From Bacteroidales bacterium M8 (GTDB lineage Bacteria; Bacteroidota; Bacteroidia; Bacteroidales; Muribaculaceae): a stretch of DNA of 56,254 nt. Of the stretch, positions 24,786 through 32,096 are shown in pieces (the first letter of the stretch is position 1; each line of letters starts with the position of its first letter). Location of the stretch: positions 84,327 to 140,580 of the forward strand of contig LUJS01000031.1 of the NCBI GenBank assembly GCA_001689495.1, given 5' to 3'. Position numbers and translations under genes: made by a program. The notes below the pieces were generated by a model. That model made no database searches. It was not told the origin of the DNA and was given only the letters and a program-made list of their open reading frames with translations.

Positions 24786-24793
24786 CAAAATTA
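24786..24793 (-). promoter_or_regulatory. -7 promoter element of metY
   Basis: TAATTTTG on the minus strand matches TAnnTTTG and ends 21 nt before the metY ATG. No TTTG is present at the normal distance upstream. Confidence 0.5.
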
Positions 24794-24844
24794 CTCAAAA
24801 ATCCCGGGATTGTCGAGCATTCGCAGCCAAAACATACATCTTTC

Positions 24845-25012
24845 TCACGACACGTCCTTTCGCGGACCGTCTTGGGCACGGGCCATGCGCTCGAGCCGCT
24901 CGGGGGTGAGCAGGGTCTTCTTGTCCGAGAAACGCAGTCGGTTCAATTCGGGCGCGGTCAGCGTGGTCGCGCTCTCGAGCACGGGGCGGGTTATGTGTTC
25001 AGGCTTCTTCAT
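24845..25012 (-). CDS. Small ORF overlapping the VKOR gene, unknown
   Basis: A 55-codon frame starts ATG (25012-25010) inside the last codons of the C39-like/VKOR gene and ends TGA (24847-24845). The product is charged and has no Cys, Gly-Gly or signal peptide. It begins MKKPEHITRPVLESATTL and continues with a likely amphipathic helix (APELNRLRFSDKK, TPERLERMARAQ). The 14-nt overlap suggests translational coupling to the upstream gene. Nothing else fills this 234-bp gap before metY. I do not recognise a family; a short accessory subunit or peptide substrate are both possible. Coding status is not certain. Confidence 0.55.
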   Translation of the reverse strand: MKKPEHITRPVLESATTLTAPELNRLRFSDKKTLLTPERLERMARAQDGPRKDVS

Positions 25013-26012
25013 CGTCGGGTTCGGATTTGTCTATCAACGGCATCAGGGCGTTCAGGCCCAGCAGCACGGCCACGTATGTCAGGCCGAGCACAAAGAACTC
25101 AATCTGCAGCGGGAACAGTCCCTTCAGCCATCCGCCGCCAAGATAGCAGAAGAACAGCAGCCACAGCGTGGCCTGCACGCACACGCATAGAGTGCACCAC
25201 TTGCGGGCGCGGAACTTCTGATACCAGATGCTCCAGAACGAGAACGGCAGGCACAGCAGGTTGCACAGGGCCAGATAGCGTATCCACTCGGGAAACATCA
25301 GCAACCCCAGCAGCGAGACCGAGAAATAGGCGAAGCCCACCTCGCTCCAGCCGAAGAGGCCGAAAAACTTCGAGGCGTCCGTCTCGAGTATGCTGTCGCA
25401 CCCTCCCGCCTCGAGCACGCCGCACACGCGGTCGGCCGCGGCGCTCTTGATGTGCAGCGACTTGCGCACCAGCTGATACGTCAGCCACAGACCGCCGATG
25501 TCGAACAGGCAGACAAGTATCGTCGACCACGAGGCATAGAGCCGCTGAGTCACGAACAGATAGCCGAACAGCAGTATCACCGCTGCCATCAGCACCCACT
25601 TCTTGGCGTGGTCAAAGAACTCGACCCTCGCGTGCAGCCCGTGATGGGGCTCCTTCGAGTCGTCGGTCGGATAGGCCAGAAAGACGTTGCCGTCCCACAC
25701 CTTGACAAACTCGTCGAGGGGTATGGCCTCGCCCACGCCGCGGGTGATGTAGTCGACCGTGTCGGGGCCGGTCGAGGTGACAATGACGAATCCACCCTTA
25801 GTGGATGCCACAAAGGGTGGTGTGAGGCGGCAGAGCTCCGACGGGTCGGCGAGGCGCAAGCCCTCGCTCTCCACGCCATACTCGGCCAGCAGTTTCTTCA
25901 GGCCGAACAGGGTGGGGAAGGGCATCGAGTTGAACCGGCGGTCGGTATATCCGGGGGTGAAGGGCACCCCCAGCGCCTCGAGCCAATGGGAGAGCAGGGT
26001 ATCGCCGCGCAT
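24999..26012 (-). CDS. C39-like domain fused to VKOR membrane oxidoreductase
   Basis: Predicted inner membrane thiol oxidoreductase. The 337 residues have an N-terminal peptidase C39-like region (about 1-115) that lacks the catalytic Cys and the usual active-site His, so it is probably a non-proteolytic binding domain. A four- to six-helix VKOR domain follows. VKOR ligands are visible: a loop pair C197/C205 (CGVLEAGGCDSIL), the Ser in GWSEVGFAYFS, and the quinone-proximal CTLC at 273-276. It starts 8 bp after a thioredoxin-like gene, its likely redox partner, and overlaps a 55-codon ORF. VKOR fused to C39-like domains is known in Bacteroidetes. Confidence 0.85.
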   Translation of the reverse strand: MRGDTLLSHWLEALGVPFTPGYTDRRFNSMPFPTLFGLKKLLAEYGVESEGLRLADPSELCRLTPPFVASTKGGFVIVTSTGPDTVDYITRGVGEAIPLDEFVKVWDGNVFLAYPTDDSKEPHHGLHARVEFFDHAKKWVLMAAVILLFGYLFVTQRLYASWSTILVCLFDIGGLWLTYQLVRKSLHIKSAAADRVCGVLEAGGCDSILETDASKFFGLFGWSEVGFAYFSVSLLGLLMFPEWIRYLALCNLLCLPFSFWSIWYQKFRARKWCTLCVCVQATLWLLFFCYLGGGWLKGLFPLQIEFFVLGLTYVAVLLGLNALMPLIDKSEPDDEEA

Positions 26013-26020
26013 GGTGTGTG

Positions 26021-26314
26021 TCAGATGGCGGATTCGACTTTGCTAAGCAACACCTCGCCGTCTATTTCGCCGGCATGGCGCCACATCTCCTCGCCATTCT
26101 TATAGACGATGAACGTGGGCACCGACTCGGCCTTGGCCTGTCCGGCGGCCTCGTCGTTCTCGTCGATGTCAAGCTGATATACCTCGGCGCGTCCGTCGAG
26201 CAGTTCCTTGACCTGTTCGACCACGGGCATCATTCTGCGGCAGTGAGGGCACCAAGTGGCATAGAATTCGACAAGCATGGCGCCCGGACGGGAAATAAGT
26301 TCGGAGTAAGTCAT
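26021..26314 (-). CDS. Thioredoxin-fold protein with CPHC active site
   Basis: A 97-residue single-domain thioredoxin with the active site ATWCPHCRRMMP (residues 19-30) and the cis-proline in ESVPTFIVYKNG. CPHC is the dipeptide type of DsbA oxidases rather than the CGPC of reducing thioredoxins. There is no signal peptide, so a cytoplasmic location is predicted. It is immediately upstream of the C39-like/VKOR gene (8 bp) with a promoter in front. It may exchange disulfides with that protein, or regulate an unrelated target. Confidence 0.88.
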   Translation of the reverse strand: MTYSELISRPGAMLVEFYATWCPHCRRMMPVVEQVKELLDGRAEVYQLDIDENDEAAGQAKAESVPTFIVYKNGEEMWRHAGEIDGEVLLSKVESAI

Positions 26315-26360
26315 ATTGGGGAGAAAGTTTTGGTTGTTTCTCCCTTATAACGCCTTGCCG

Positions 26361-26390
26361 CAAAGTTAGGTTTATTTCTTCTTGTGCAAA
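26361..26390 (-). promoter_or_regulatory. Promoter of the thioredoxin-VKOR operon
   Basis: On the minus strand TTTG (26387-26390) is followed after 18 nt by TAACTTTG (26361-26368), close to consensus. The -33 box lies inside the end of the upstream channel gene. The leader is about 40 nt. Confidence 0.7.
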
Positions 26391-27157
26391 TATGCGTTAA
26401 CGGCACCCACCAGCAGCGCGCCACCGGCTATGTTGCCCAGAGTCGAGGGGATGAGGTTGGCGGTGACGGCCTCGGCCACCGATACGTCGGCCCCCTCCAT
26501 CATGCCCAGAGGGATGAAGAACATGTTGGCGATGCAGTGCTCGTAGCCCAGAGCCACGAACGCCATCACCGGCAGCCAGCACCCGAGGGCCTTGGCCGGC
26601 AGGCCTTTGGCGCCGATGGCAAGCCACACGGCCAGACACACGCACCAGTTGGCCCCGATGCCCTTGACGAACACCGTCCACCACGACATCGACACCTTAG
26701 CCTCGGCCACGCGCACTATGGCGCCGTGCCACGGGTCGGCCGCGGTGAGTCCGCACAGATAGACCATGAAATACGTGAATGCCATCGCGCCGACAAAGTT
26801 GCCCAGATAGACCACCGTCCAGTTGCGCAGCGTCACGCCCGCTCCGTGGTGTCCGCGCAGCATCGAGGTGACCAGTACGGCGTTGTTGCCCGTAAACAGC
26901 TCGGCGCCCATGGTTACCACCAGAATCAGGCCGATGGGGAACGCAGCGCCACTCAGCATGCGCTGCAGCGCCGGATTGGCCGCGGTGATCTCCGGAAAAC
27001 CGAATCCGAACATCACGGACAGTATTCCGCCCAGCGCGATGAACGCACCGGCCAGAATCGAGGCCATGACGAGACGCGGAGTGTCATTGAGAGTCAGTGA
27101 GGCTTTCGAGGCCCCGGCATTGGCGGCCGCCTCGGTGATGTCGCGTGGTGCAAGCAT
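26372..27157 (-). CDS. Formate/nitrite transporter (FocA/NirC) family channel
   Basis: Predicted pentameric inner membrane anion channel with six helices. The 261 residues contain family motifs: GAELFTGNNAVLVTSML (about residue 84), KGIGANWCVCLAVWLAIGAK (about residue 165), GYEHCIANMFFIPLGMM with the conserved gating-region His, and IPSTLGNIAGGALLVG. Substrate (formate, nitrite, hydrosulfide or another weak acid) cannot be decided. It starts 4 bp after the exonuclease gene stop codon, so the two are co-transcribed; pflB and nitrite reductase genes are not nearby. Confidence 0.92.
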   Translation of the reverse strand: MLAPRDITEAAANAGASKASLTLNDTPRLVMASILAGAFIALGGILSVMFGFGFPEITAANPALQRMLSGAAFPIGLILVVTMGAELFTGNNAVLVTSMLRGHHGAGVTLRNWTVVYLGNFVGAMAFTYFMVYLCGLTAADPWHGAIVRVAEAKVSMSWWTVFVKGIGANWCVCLAVWLAIGAKGLPAKALGCWLPVMAFVALGYEHCIANMFFIPLGMMEGADVSVAEAVTANLIPSTLGNIAGGALLVGAVNAYLHKKK

Positions 27158-27161
27158 GGCG

Positions 27162-27800
27162 TCAGGCTGTGGTTTCTTCGGGTTTCACGATATAGGGCGA
27201 CTGCGAGGGCACGAACTCGCCCGAAACCAGACGGCGGTAAATGCGCTGGCAGGCCCATGCGTCAATCGAGGCATAGACCATCTGGGGCGTCGTGAGCTGG
27301 GCGGCCTCCCAGTTTGTCAGCCGCTGGCTCTTGGATATGCGCTCGCCGAAGAGTATGGCATATATCTTCTGCAGGCTCGCGTCGGTGATGTGATAGTCCC
27401 TGACCATCTCCTGCAGCTCTATGAAATTGGCCGGAGTGAACGGCGACACCTTGTGCAGCACGTGGAAGTCGTCCTTGAGCGACAGCCCCACCTTGAGCAC
27501 GTCCTCGCACTCCATGAACTCCTTGATTTCCTGACAGAAACCGATCTTGTTGAGCCTGAACAGAAACGAACGGTCCTCGGTGGCCACCTGAATCAGCGAC
27601 ACCTTGTTGGTCATCCCCTTGCGGAAGTTGGGCTTGGTCTCCGTGTCGAAACCGACCAGAGGCTGATGGCGCAGATAGTCCATGGCCTCGGGCACGTCGC
27701 CCGGGCGGTCTATCAGCGTGATGGCCCCGTCAAACTTCACCGTCGGGAGCTCGGCCACCTGCTGCTTGGATATGGATATGTCGAATTTTTCTTTGTCCAT
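27162..27800 (-). CDS. RNase D-like 3'-5' exonuclease domain protein
   Basis: A 212-residue single-domain DEDD exonuclease. Exo I is GFDTETKPNFRKG (about residues 50-62), Exo II lies in KVGLSLKDDFHVL, and Exo III is in YASIDAWACQRIY with the conserved D and Y-type context. It lacks the HRDC domain of full RNase D, as many Bacteroidetes homologues do. I set the start at the ATG at 27800: an in-frame TTG at 27812 lies only 4 nt past a -7 box, at the expected transcription start. It probably acts on RNA ends or structured DNA. Confidence 0.87.
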   Translation of the reverse strand: MDKEKFDISISKQQVAELPTVKFDGAITLIDRPGDVPEAMDYLRHQPLVGFDTETKPNFRKGMTNKVSLIQVATEDRSFLFRLNKIGFCQEIKEFMECEDVLKVGLSLKDDFHVLHKVSPFTPANFIELQEMVRDYHITDASLQKIYAILFGERISKSQRLTNWEAAQLTTPQMVYASIDAWACQRIYRRLVSGEFVPSQSPYIVKPEETTA

Positions 27801-27816
27801 AATGCTAATCAAGCTG

Positions 27817-27824
27817 CAAAATTA
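27817..27824 (-). promoter_or_regulatory. -7 promoter element of the exonuclease gene
   Basis: TAATTTTG on the minus strand matches TAnnTTTG and ends 16 nt before the chosen ATG. No consensus -33 box is seen. Confidence 0.5.
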
Positions 27825-27871
27825 CAAAAAATCCCCGTCATAGCCCACACCCGCAGCCGATTATTCGGAAA

Positions 27872-27899
27872 ACTCTGACCGCTACTTATGATAGCGGTC
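27872..27899 (-). terminator. Terminator overlapping the ptuB stop codon
   Basis: On the minus strand GACCGCTA (27899-27892) pairs perfectly with TAGCGGTC (27884-27877) around a 7-nt loop containing the ptuB stop codon, followed by AGAGTTTT. It ends the Septu operon. Confidence 0.7.
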
Positions 27900-28530
27900 T
27901 AAGTAATCCACTGTCATACAAGTGCTTTATGACTGTATAGAACTCGCCCAACGGCGTGGCGGTCGCGTCAAGATGCCGGGCTATCTCTGATTCGAATGAC
28001 TCGGACTCGGTGTCTTCAAATTCCTCGATCAGGCTCTTGCGGCTTTTGCGCAACAGGACACTGTCGAGGTTGAGCATTGACACTGTCTCGATGCCTCTCT
28101 CGTCCATGCCCGAGATGCCGCCGTTAAGGTCGTATTGAAAATGCGTGGAGCAATCGGGCTCGAGGGGCGATATGAGCTGTTCGCTGAAATCGTTGGCTTT
28201 CTTGTGCCCGCAATATTCATCCGCGCCTCCGTGGGCTTCCTTGCGGCAGCAGGCGTGCAGGTTGTCATAGACCAGTTGCAGCATTGGGAACATGTCGGGG
28301 TCCTTGGGTCTGAAATGCTCGACATGGAAATTGCCGTTGTCGATTCGGGTTTCGCAATAGCAGCAAAGTCCCCTCTGCTCGGCCTGCAGCGAATTCCTCA
28401 GCGCCCATCGGGCCTTCTGCGCGCCCGGAAACAGTTTGTCCCGTCCCAGATCCTTAAATGTCGCGGCGGGATGTGCGGCTTTCCACGAGGCAAAATCCTC
28501 GGGCTCGGCCAGTTTCTCGAAATGTCTCAT
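27886..28530 (-). CDS. ptuB: PtuB-like HNH endonuclease (TIGR02646 family)
   Basis: Effector nuclease of Septu-type anti-phage systems, also found as the effector of retron Ec78. The 214 residues carry the HNH core: CCYCETRID (56-64), HVEHFRPKD (69-77), YDNLHACC (88-95) and CGHKKAN (107-113). The start at 28530 gives MRHFEKL and makes a 4-nt ATGA overlap with the ptuA stop codon. An upstream start would run deep into the ATPase gene. The pair PtuA-PtuB is the minimal Septu arrangement. No reverse transcriptase gene is adjacent, so this is not a retron. Confidence 0.9.
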   Translation of the reverse strand: MRHFEKLAEPEDFASWKAAHPAATFKDLGRDKLFPGAQKARWALRNSLQAEQRGLCCYCETRIDNGNFHVEHFRPKDPDMFPMLQLVYDNLHACCRKEAHGGADEYCGHKKANDFSEQLISPLEPDCSTHFQYDLNGGISGMDERGIETVSMLNLDSVLLRKSRKSLIEEFEDTESESFESEIARHLDATATPLGEFYTVIKHLYDSGLLRPLS

Positions 28531-29762
28531 TTCAGCATCCTTTCCACTCGTTTTCTCATGCGTGGCAATTCGGGGTGGCCGGGCACGGCCTCCTGAAGGG
28601 CCATCAGTCGTGCCTGTGCCTCTTGCGGCATGTTGTCGCGCAACGCATCGTTGAACTCTTCGATTATGGTCACGATTCTCTTCGGTACGTCGTTCGACAG
28701 GCACATGATGTCTCCGAGTATTATCTCGGACGGCATTCCGTAACCGTATGGAGCGGTAGTTATGTTGCCGTCGCCATCTATGAGGCGCAGTGAGGTCGTG
28801 GGCACGCTGTTGATGACGTGGGGCGAGTGGGTGGATATGATGAACTGTATGTTTGGGAACGTACCCGTCAGGGCCGTGGTGATTTCGCTCTGCCACTGGG
28901 GATGCAGATGCAGGTCTATCTCGTCTATCAGAACGATGCCTTTGCCAAGCAGCGGGTCGCCGACCGGATTGGCCAGCGAGAGGCGATGGGACAGGTCGCC
29001 TATCAGCGCGAGATATATTTTCTCGCCGTCAGATAGTTGCTCGGCATTCAGCGGTTTGCCGTTCTTCTCGAGCATCATCCCGAGGGGGTGTCGCTCGATG
29101 TGGATGTTGCGATATTCGGGCATGAAGCTCTCCATGGCGTTTCTGAACGCTCTCAGCCCAGGATGCTCGACCTGTTGGCCGGTGCGTGCGGTCTGCTGGT
29201 TTTCCCAGTCCTCGCAGGCCCTGAACCACGTGAAGAATCCTCTGAAATTCGCTACTCCGTCAAGACATTTCTCGTATGTGTCGAAAATCGAATACTCTTT
29301 TCTGCGTGTGCGCAGGGGCATGTCGAGCACGGCACGCTTAACGCCGTAATTTGCGAACACCGGCAGACAGGTGGCCTCCCTGTTTTCGGCCAGTTCCTTT
29401 CTTTTGCAGGTTACATATTCCTTGATTGGAGCGATGTTGAAGGTGTATTCCTTAAATAAACCGGACTTGGCCTTGTTTGGAATCAGTACCTCGTTGCCGA
29501 ACATCGACCCCATGACGCAGCCGTTTATGGCGCCGTTGTTCACGTCCATGGGCGGAACGTACAGGCCGACACCACTCTCATTGCGCAGGCGTGCTATTAT
29601 CCAGCTGATAATCAATGCCACTCCTGACAGCACGGACGATTTGCCGTTTCCGTTCTTGCCGCTCAGCACCGTGAGCGACGGATCGAAATCAACGGTCGAA
29701 TCGGTAAACTTCTTGTAGTTCACCAATTTCAGACGGTCTATCTTGACTTGATAATCTTGCAT
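28527..29762 (-). CDS. ptuA: PtuA-like AAA ATPase of a Septu defence module
   Basis: SMC/OLD-like ATPase that forms a complex with the PtuB nuclease and senses phage infection in Septu systems. The 411 residues show Walker A (SGKNGNGKSS, 34-43), the ABC signature LSDGEKIYLAL (243-253), Walker B (GIVLIDEIDLHLHP, 275-288) and the H-loop ISTHSPHVI (309-317). It is shorter than some family members. It has its own consensus promoter directly downstream of bioD and is translationally coupled to ptuB by ATGA. Its placement between housekeeping genes fits an acquired defence insertion. Confidence 0.87.
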   Translation of the reverse strand: MQDYQVKIDRLKLVNYKKFTDSTVDFDPSLTVLSGKNGNGKSSVLSGVALIISWIIARLRNESGVGLYVPPMDVNNGAINGCVMGSMFGNEVLIPNKAKSGLFKEYTFNIAPIKEYVTCKRKELAENREATCLPVFANYGVKRAVLDMPLRTRRKEYSIFDTYEKCLDGVANFRGFFTWFRACEDWENQQTARTGQQVEHPGLRAFRNAMESFMPEYRNIHIERHPLGMMLEKNGKPLNAEQLSDGEKIYLALIGDLSHRLSLANPVGDPLLGKGIVLIDEIDLHLHPQWQSEITTALTGTFPNIQFIISTHSPHVINSVPTTSLRLIDGDGNITTAPYGYGMPSEIILGDIMCLSNDVPKRIVTIIEEFNDALRDNMPQEAQARLMALQEAVPGHPELPRMRKRVERMLK

Positions 29763-29789
29763 GTTGACAGGGGTAAGTGTTACGAATCA

Positions 29790-29820
29790 CAAAGTTAGTG
29801 ATTTTTAAATTCCCTGCAAA
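29790..29820 (-). promoter_or_regulatory. Consensus promoter of the ptuA-ptuB operon
   Basis: On the minus strand TTTG (29817-29820) is followed after 19 nt by TAACTTTG (29790-29797), a full Bacteroidetes promoter, 27 nt before the ptuA ATG. It lies in the 66-bp gap after bioD. Confidence 0.82.
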
Positions 29821-29828
29821 CGGAATAT

Positions 29829-30467
29829 CTATCCGACTGTGGGGATGGTGATGAGTTTTGTGGAGGGGAAGTGGCGGGCGAGGTGGCGGGTGATGAAGCC
29901 GAGGGTGTCGGCGGCGATGACAGGGTCTGAGTCGAAGTGGGTGTTGTAGACCACGGTGTCGAGCTCTATGCCGCGTGCCTTGACGGCCTCGAGCGAGAGC
30001 AGGGTATGGTTGATTGAGCCGAGGCGGCCGTTGGTGACGAGTATCAGTGGCATCCGTCGTGTCGCCACATAGTCTATGGCGAGGAATGTGTCGGTGATGG
30101 GCACCATCAGTCCGCCGGCCCCTTCGACCAGCACGGTGTCATAGCTTTGCAGCAGTCGCTCGGTGGCGCGGTCTATCACGCCGAGGTCTATCTCCTTGCC
30201 GTCAAGGCGTGCGGCGAGCTGTGCCGATGCAGGATAGCTGAAGATGACGGGGGCGGTGGTGTGGTCGAGGTCTTCGGGCAGCATTCCCGTGCCCATGATG
30301 CGACGGTGTACCTCGATGTCCTCGGACCATTCCTCATTGCCGGTCTGGATGAATTTCTGGGTTATCACCTTCCGGCCCTCGCGCATCATCGACGCGGCCA
30401 GAAGTCCCGTGGCATAGCTCTTGCCCGCGTCGGTGTCTATGCCTGATATGAAATATGCTTTGCTCAT
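29829..30467 (-). CDS. bioD: Dethiobiotin synthetase
   Basis: ATP-dependent carboxylase forming the ureido ring of dethiobiotin from DAPA. The 212 residues show the P-loop GIDTDAGKSYATG (9-21), the DAPA-binding Lys in TQKFIQTG, and VEGAGGLMVPI near residue 114. Length is normal. It is the last gene of the bio operon but is separated from the bioG/bioC fusion by 249 bp filled with repeats, so its expression may depend on read-through of that structure. Confidence 0.95.
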   Translation of the reverse strand: MSKAYFISGIDTDAGKSYATGLLAASMMREGRKVITQKFIQTGNEEWSEDIEVHRRIMGTGMLPEDLDHTTAPVIFSYPASAQLAARLDGKEIDLGVIDRATERLLQSYDTVLVEGAGGLMVPITDTFLAIDYVATRRMPLILVTNGRLGSINHTLLSLEAVKARGIELDTVVYNTHFDSDPVIAADTLGFITRHLARHFPSTKLITIPTVG

Positions 30468-30471
30468 AGTT

Positions 30472-30726
30472 GGGTTATGTGGTTATGAGGTTATGGGGTT
30501 ATTTTTTGGGGGGGTATAGGGTTATTTTTTTGGGTTATAGGGTTATAAGGTTATTTTGGGGTTATAAGGTTATGGGGTTATTTTAGGGTTATGATTTTGT
30601 CATAAGAGGCAGAAGGTTGGGGGGTATGTGAATAAAAAAAATAACCTCATAACCCTATAACCCTAAATTAACCCTATAACCTCATAACCCTATAACCCCA
30701 AAATAACCCCTTAACCCTATAACCTT
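30472..30726. repeat. Inverted array of GGTTAT / ATAACC units
   Basis: The gap between bioD and bioG/bioC contains 12 copies of GGTTAT (often GGGTTAT) in the left half (about 30473-30593). The right half (about 30639-30724) has 8 copies of ATAACC plus two TTAACC variants in opposite sense. The halves are mutually complementary over most of their length around a unique centre (30600-30638), so the RNA could fold into one large hairpin. The array runs into the 3' end of bioG/bioC, whose last codons and TAG stop are repeat-derived (AGG TTA TAG). Confidence 0.9.
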
Positions 30727-32096
30727 ACAGCTTTCAGATATATCGCCTGATAGGTAAGGGGGGCTTTGCCGGTGGGGTCGAGGGGGTAGTCCCTGATGAC
30801 GCGCAGGGCGGCGGCGCTGTCGGCCGAGCCGTCGATGGCGTTGACCCCGGTGGCGCGTATGTGGCGCATCACGTCGAGCGGGGTGTCGAACGTGCGCACG
30901 GTGGTCTCTTCGGTCAGCGTGGCGATGCTCATTGTGTCGGGCATCATGCGGGCCATCTCGGCGGTGGTGTGGAATCCCCGCCTGCCGCCTGAATCACTGA
31001 CTACCTCGTGCATCGTGGCCGGGCCGAATGTCGAGATGACCAGCTCTCCGCCCGGACGCAACACTCTGGCGGCCTGACGCACGAAGGCGGGGAGCGAGTT
31101 GAGCCACTGGACTGCCGATGCCGAGAAGATGAGGTCAACCGAGCTGTCTGGGAGGGTGGCTATCGCTGCCTCGGCATCGCACTCGGCTGTCTGCAGCCCG
31201 AACTCCTCGAGCGTTGGTGGTATGTGCAGGTCCCACACCTTCAGGCTCTTCGGCCTCAGTGTCATCAGCCGTCGGGTGGCGCGGCCCGTGCCGGCGCCGA
31301 CCTCGAGTATGTCCATCCCCTCTCTCGGGGTCGCCATGCCGAACAGTCTGTCTGATATGGCGTGCTGCAGGTCGGCGTTGGCGTCATATGTCTTTTCTGC
31401 CTTGCCGAAGCGGCGCGCCACCAGCGACTTGTCGGTCAGCAGCCATGCCAGTAGCCCGCGGAAGTCGGGCAAATGCGGGCCGGATATTTCCATCGTCCTC
31501 ACCGCCTCGTTACGCCATGCTCGGCGCTGGGCCTCGGCAGGTATGATGAGGTCGGCGTCGCTGACCACCCCGAGGTCCCAGAGCATCACTGGATAGCTGC
31601 GGGCTCCGATGGCCTCGAGCTCGGCGCGCAGGGCCTCGGGATCCCTGTCGCCGAGCAGGTGCTCCACCTGTCGGTATGCCGCCGCGCCGCCACACATGCG
31701 CATGTCGAACTTGCGCACGCTGCGGCTGTCGAGGCCCGCGAGGGTCCCGGCGAAAATCTCGGGCTCTATGCCGTATTGCGAATGCACCGGGTGGGCCGTG
31801 CCGTTGACGGCTATGCGCGACGTGACGGGGAGCTCGGGATGGTCCGTGACGAACTGTGCCGCGGCGGGCACGCCATAGCTCCACGCCACCACGGCTATCT
31901 CGCCGTATCGGCCGAGCGTCCCGGCCCACGCGGCGTCGGGTGTCGTATAGTCGTCGGGTGTCGTATAGTCATAGACAACGCCGAGGTCGTAGCCGGGCAC
32001 GTCGAGCCCCTCGAACAGACGGGGCGTCATGCCCCATCCGGCAAACAGCAGCACGAGCCGCGGACAGTTGTCGGTCTTTATCAGTTGGAATTGCAT
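30717..32096 (-). CDS. bioC: BioG-BioC fusion of biotin synthesis
   Basis: Bifunctional protein for the pimeloyl-ACP arm of biotin synthesis. The 459 residues start with a BioG-type (DUF452) pimeloyl-ACP methyl ester esterase: FAGWGMTPRLF and the nucleophile elbow VAWSYGVPAA (about residues 1-210). A BioC malonyl-ACP O-methyltransferase follows, with the SAM motif ILEVGAGTGRATRRL and FSASAVQWLNSL (about 215-459). I chose ATG at 32096, which overlaps the bioF end by 16 nt. A longer in-frame extension runs antisense-like through bioF and is not coding. An exact 18-bp tandem duplication gives DYTTPDDYTTPD near residue 45. Confidence 0.92.
   Translation of the reverse strand: MQFQLIKTDNCPRLVLLFAGWGMTPRLFEGLDVPGYDLGVVYDYTTPDDYTTPDAAWAGTLGRYGEIAVVAWSYGVPAAAQFVTDHPELPVTSRIAVNGTAHPVHSQYGIEPEIFAGTLAGLDSRSVRKFDMRMCGGAAAYRQVEHLLGDRDPEALRAELEAIGARSYPVMLWDLGVVSDADLIIPAEAQRRAWRNEAVRTMEISGPHLPDFRGLLAWLLTDKSLVARRFGKAEKTYDANADLQHAISDRLFGMATPREGMDILEVGAGTGRATRRLMTLRPKSLKVWDLHIPPTLEEFGLQTAECDAEAAIATLPDSSVDLIFSASAVQWLNSLPAFVRQAARVLRPGGELVISTFGPATMHEVVSDSGGRRGFHTTAEMARMMPDTMSIATLTEETTVRTFDTPLDVMRHIRATGVNAIDGSADSAAALRVIRDYPLDPTGKAPLTYQAIYLKAVRL
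31935..31970. repeat. Exact 18-bp tandem duplication within bioG part
   Basis: GTCGGGTGTCGTATAGTC occurs twice back to back (31935-31952, 31953-31970). In frame it duplicates six residues (DYTTPD) in a surface loop of the BioG domain. Perfect identity implies a recent event. Confidence 0.9.

Noticed and set aside
24999..26012. Calling the C39-like/VKOR protein an active bacteriocin-processing peptidase
   Set aside because: The C39 catalytic Cys and His are missing and there is no ABC transporter or Gly-Gly precursor nearby.
28531..28896. N-terminal extension of the ptuB frame
   Set aside because: It overlaps the conserved 3' part of ptuA in another frame. ATGA coupling at 28527-28530 explains the true start.
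29763..29828. A retron reverse transcriptase or msr/msd RNA upstream of ptuA
   Set aside because: Only 66 bp separate ptuA from bioD, filled by the promoter. No space for retron components.
30472..30726. A CRISPR array or true telomere
   Set aside because: Units are 7-9 bp, without spacers, and face each other as an inverted array inside an operon. Neither a CRISPR nor a chromosome end.
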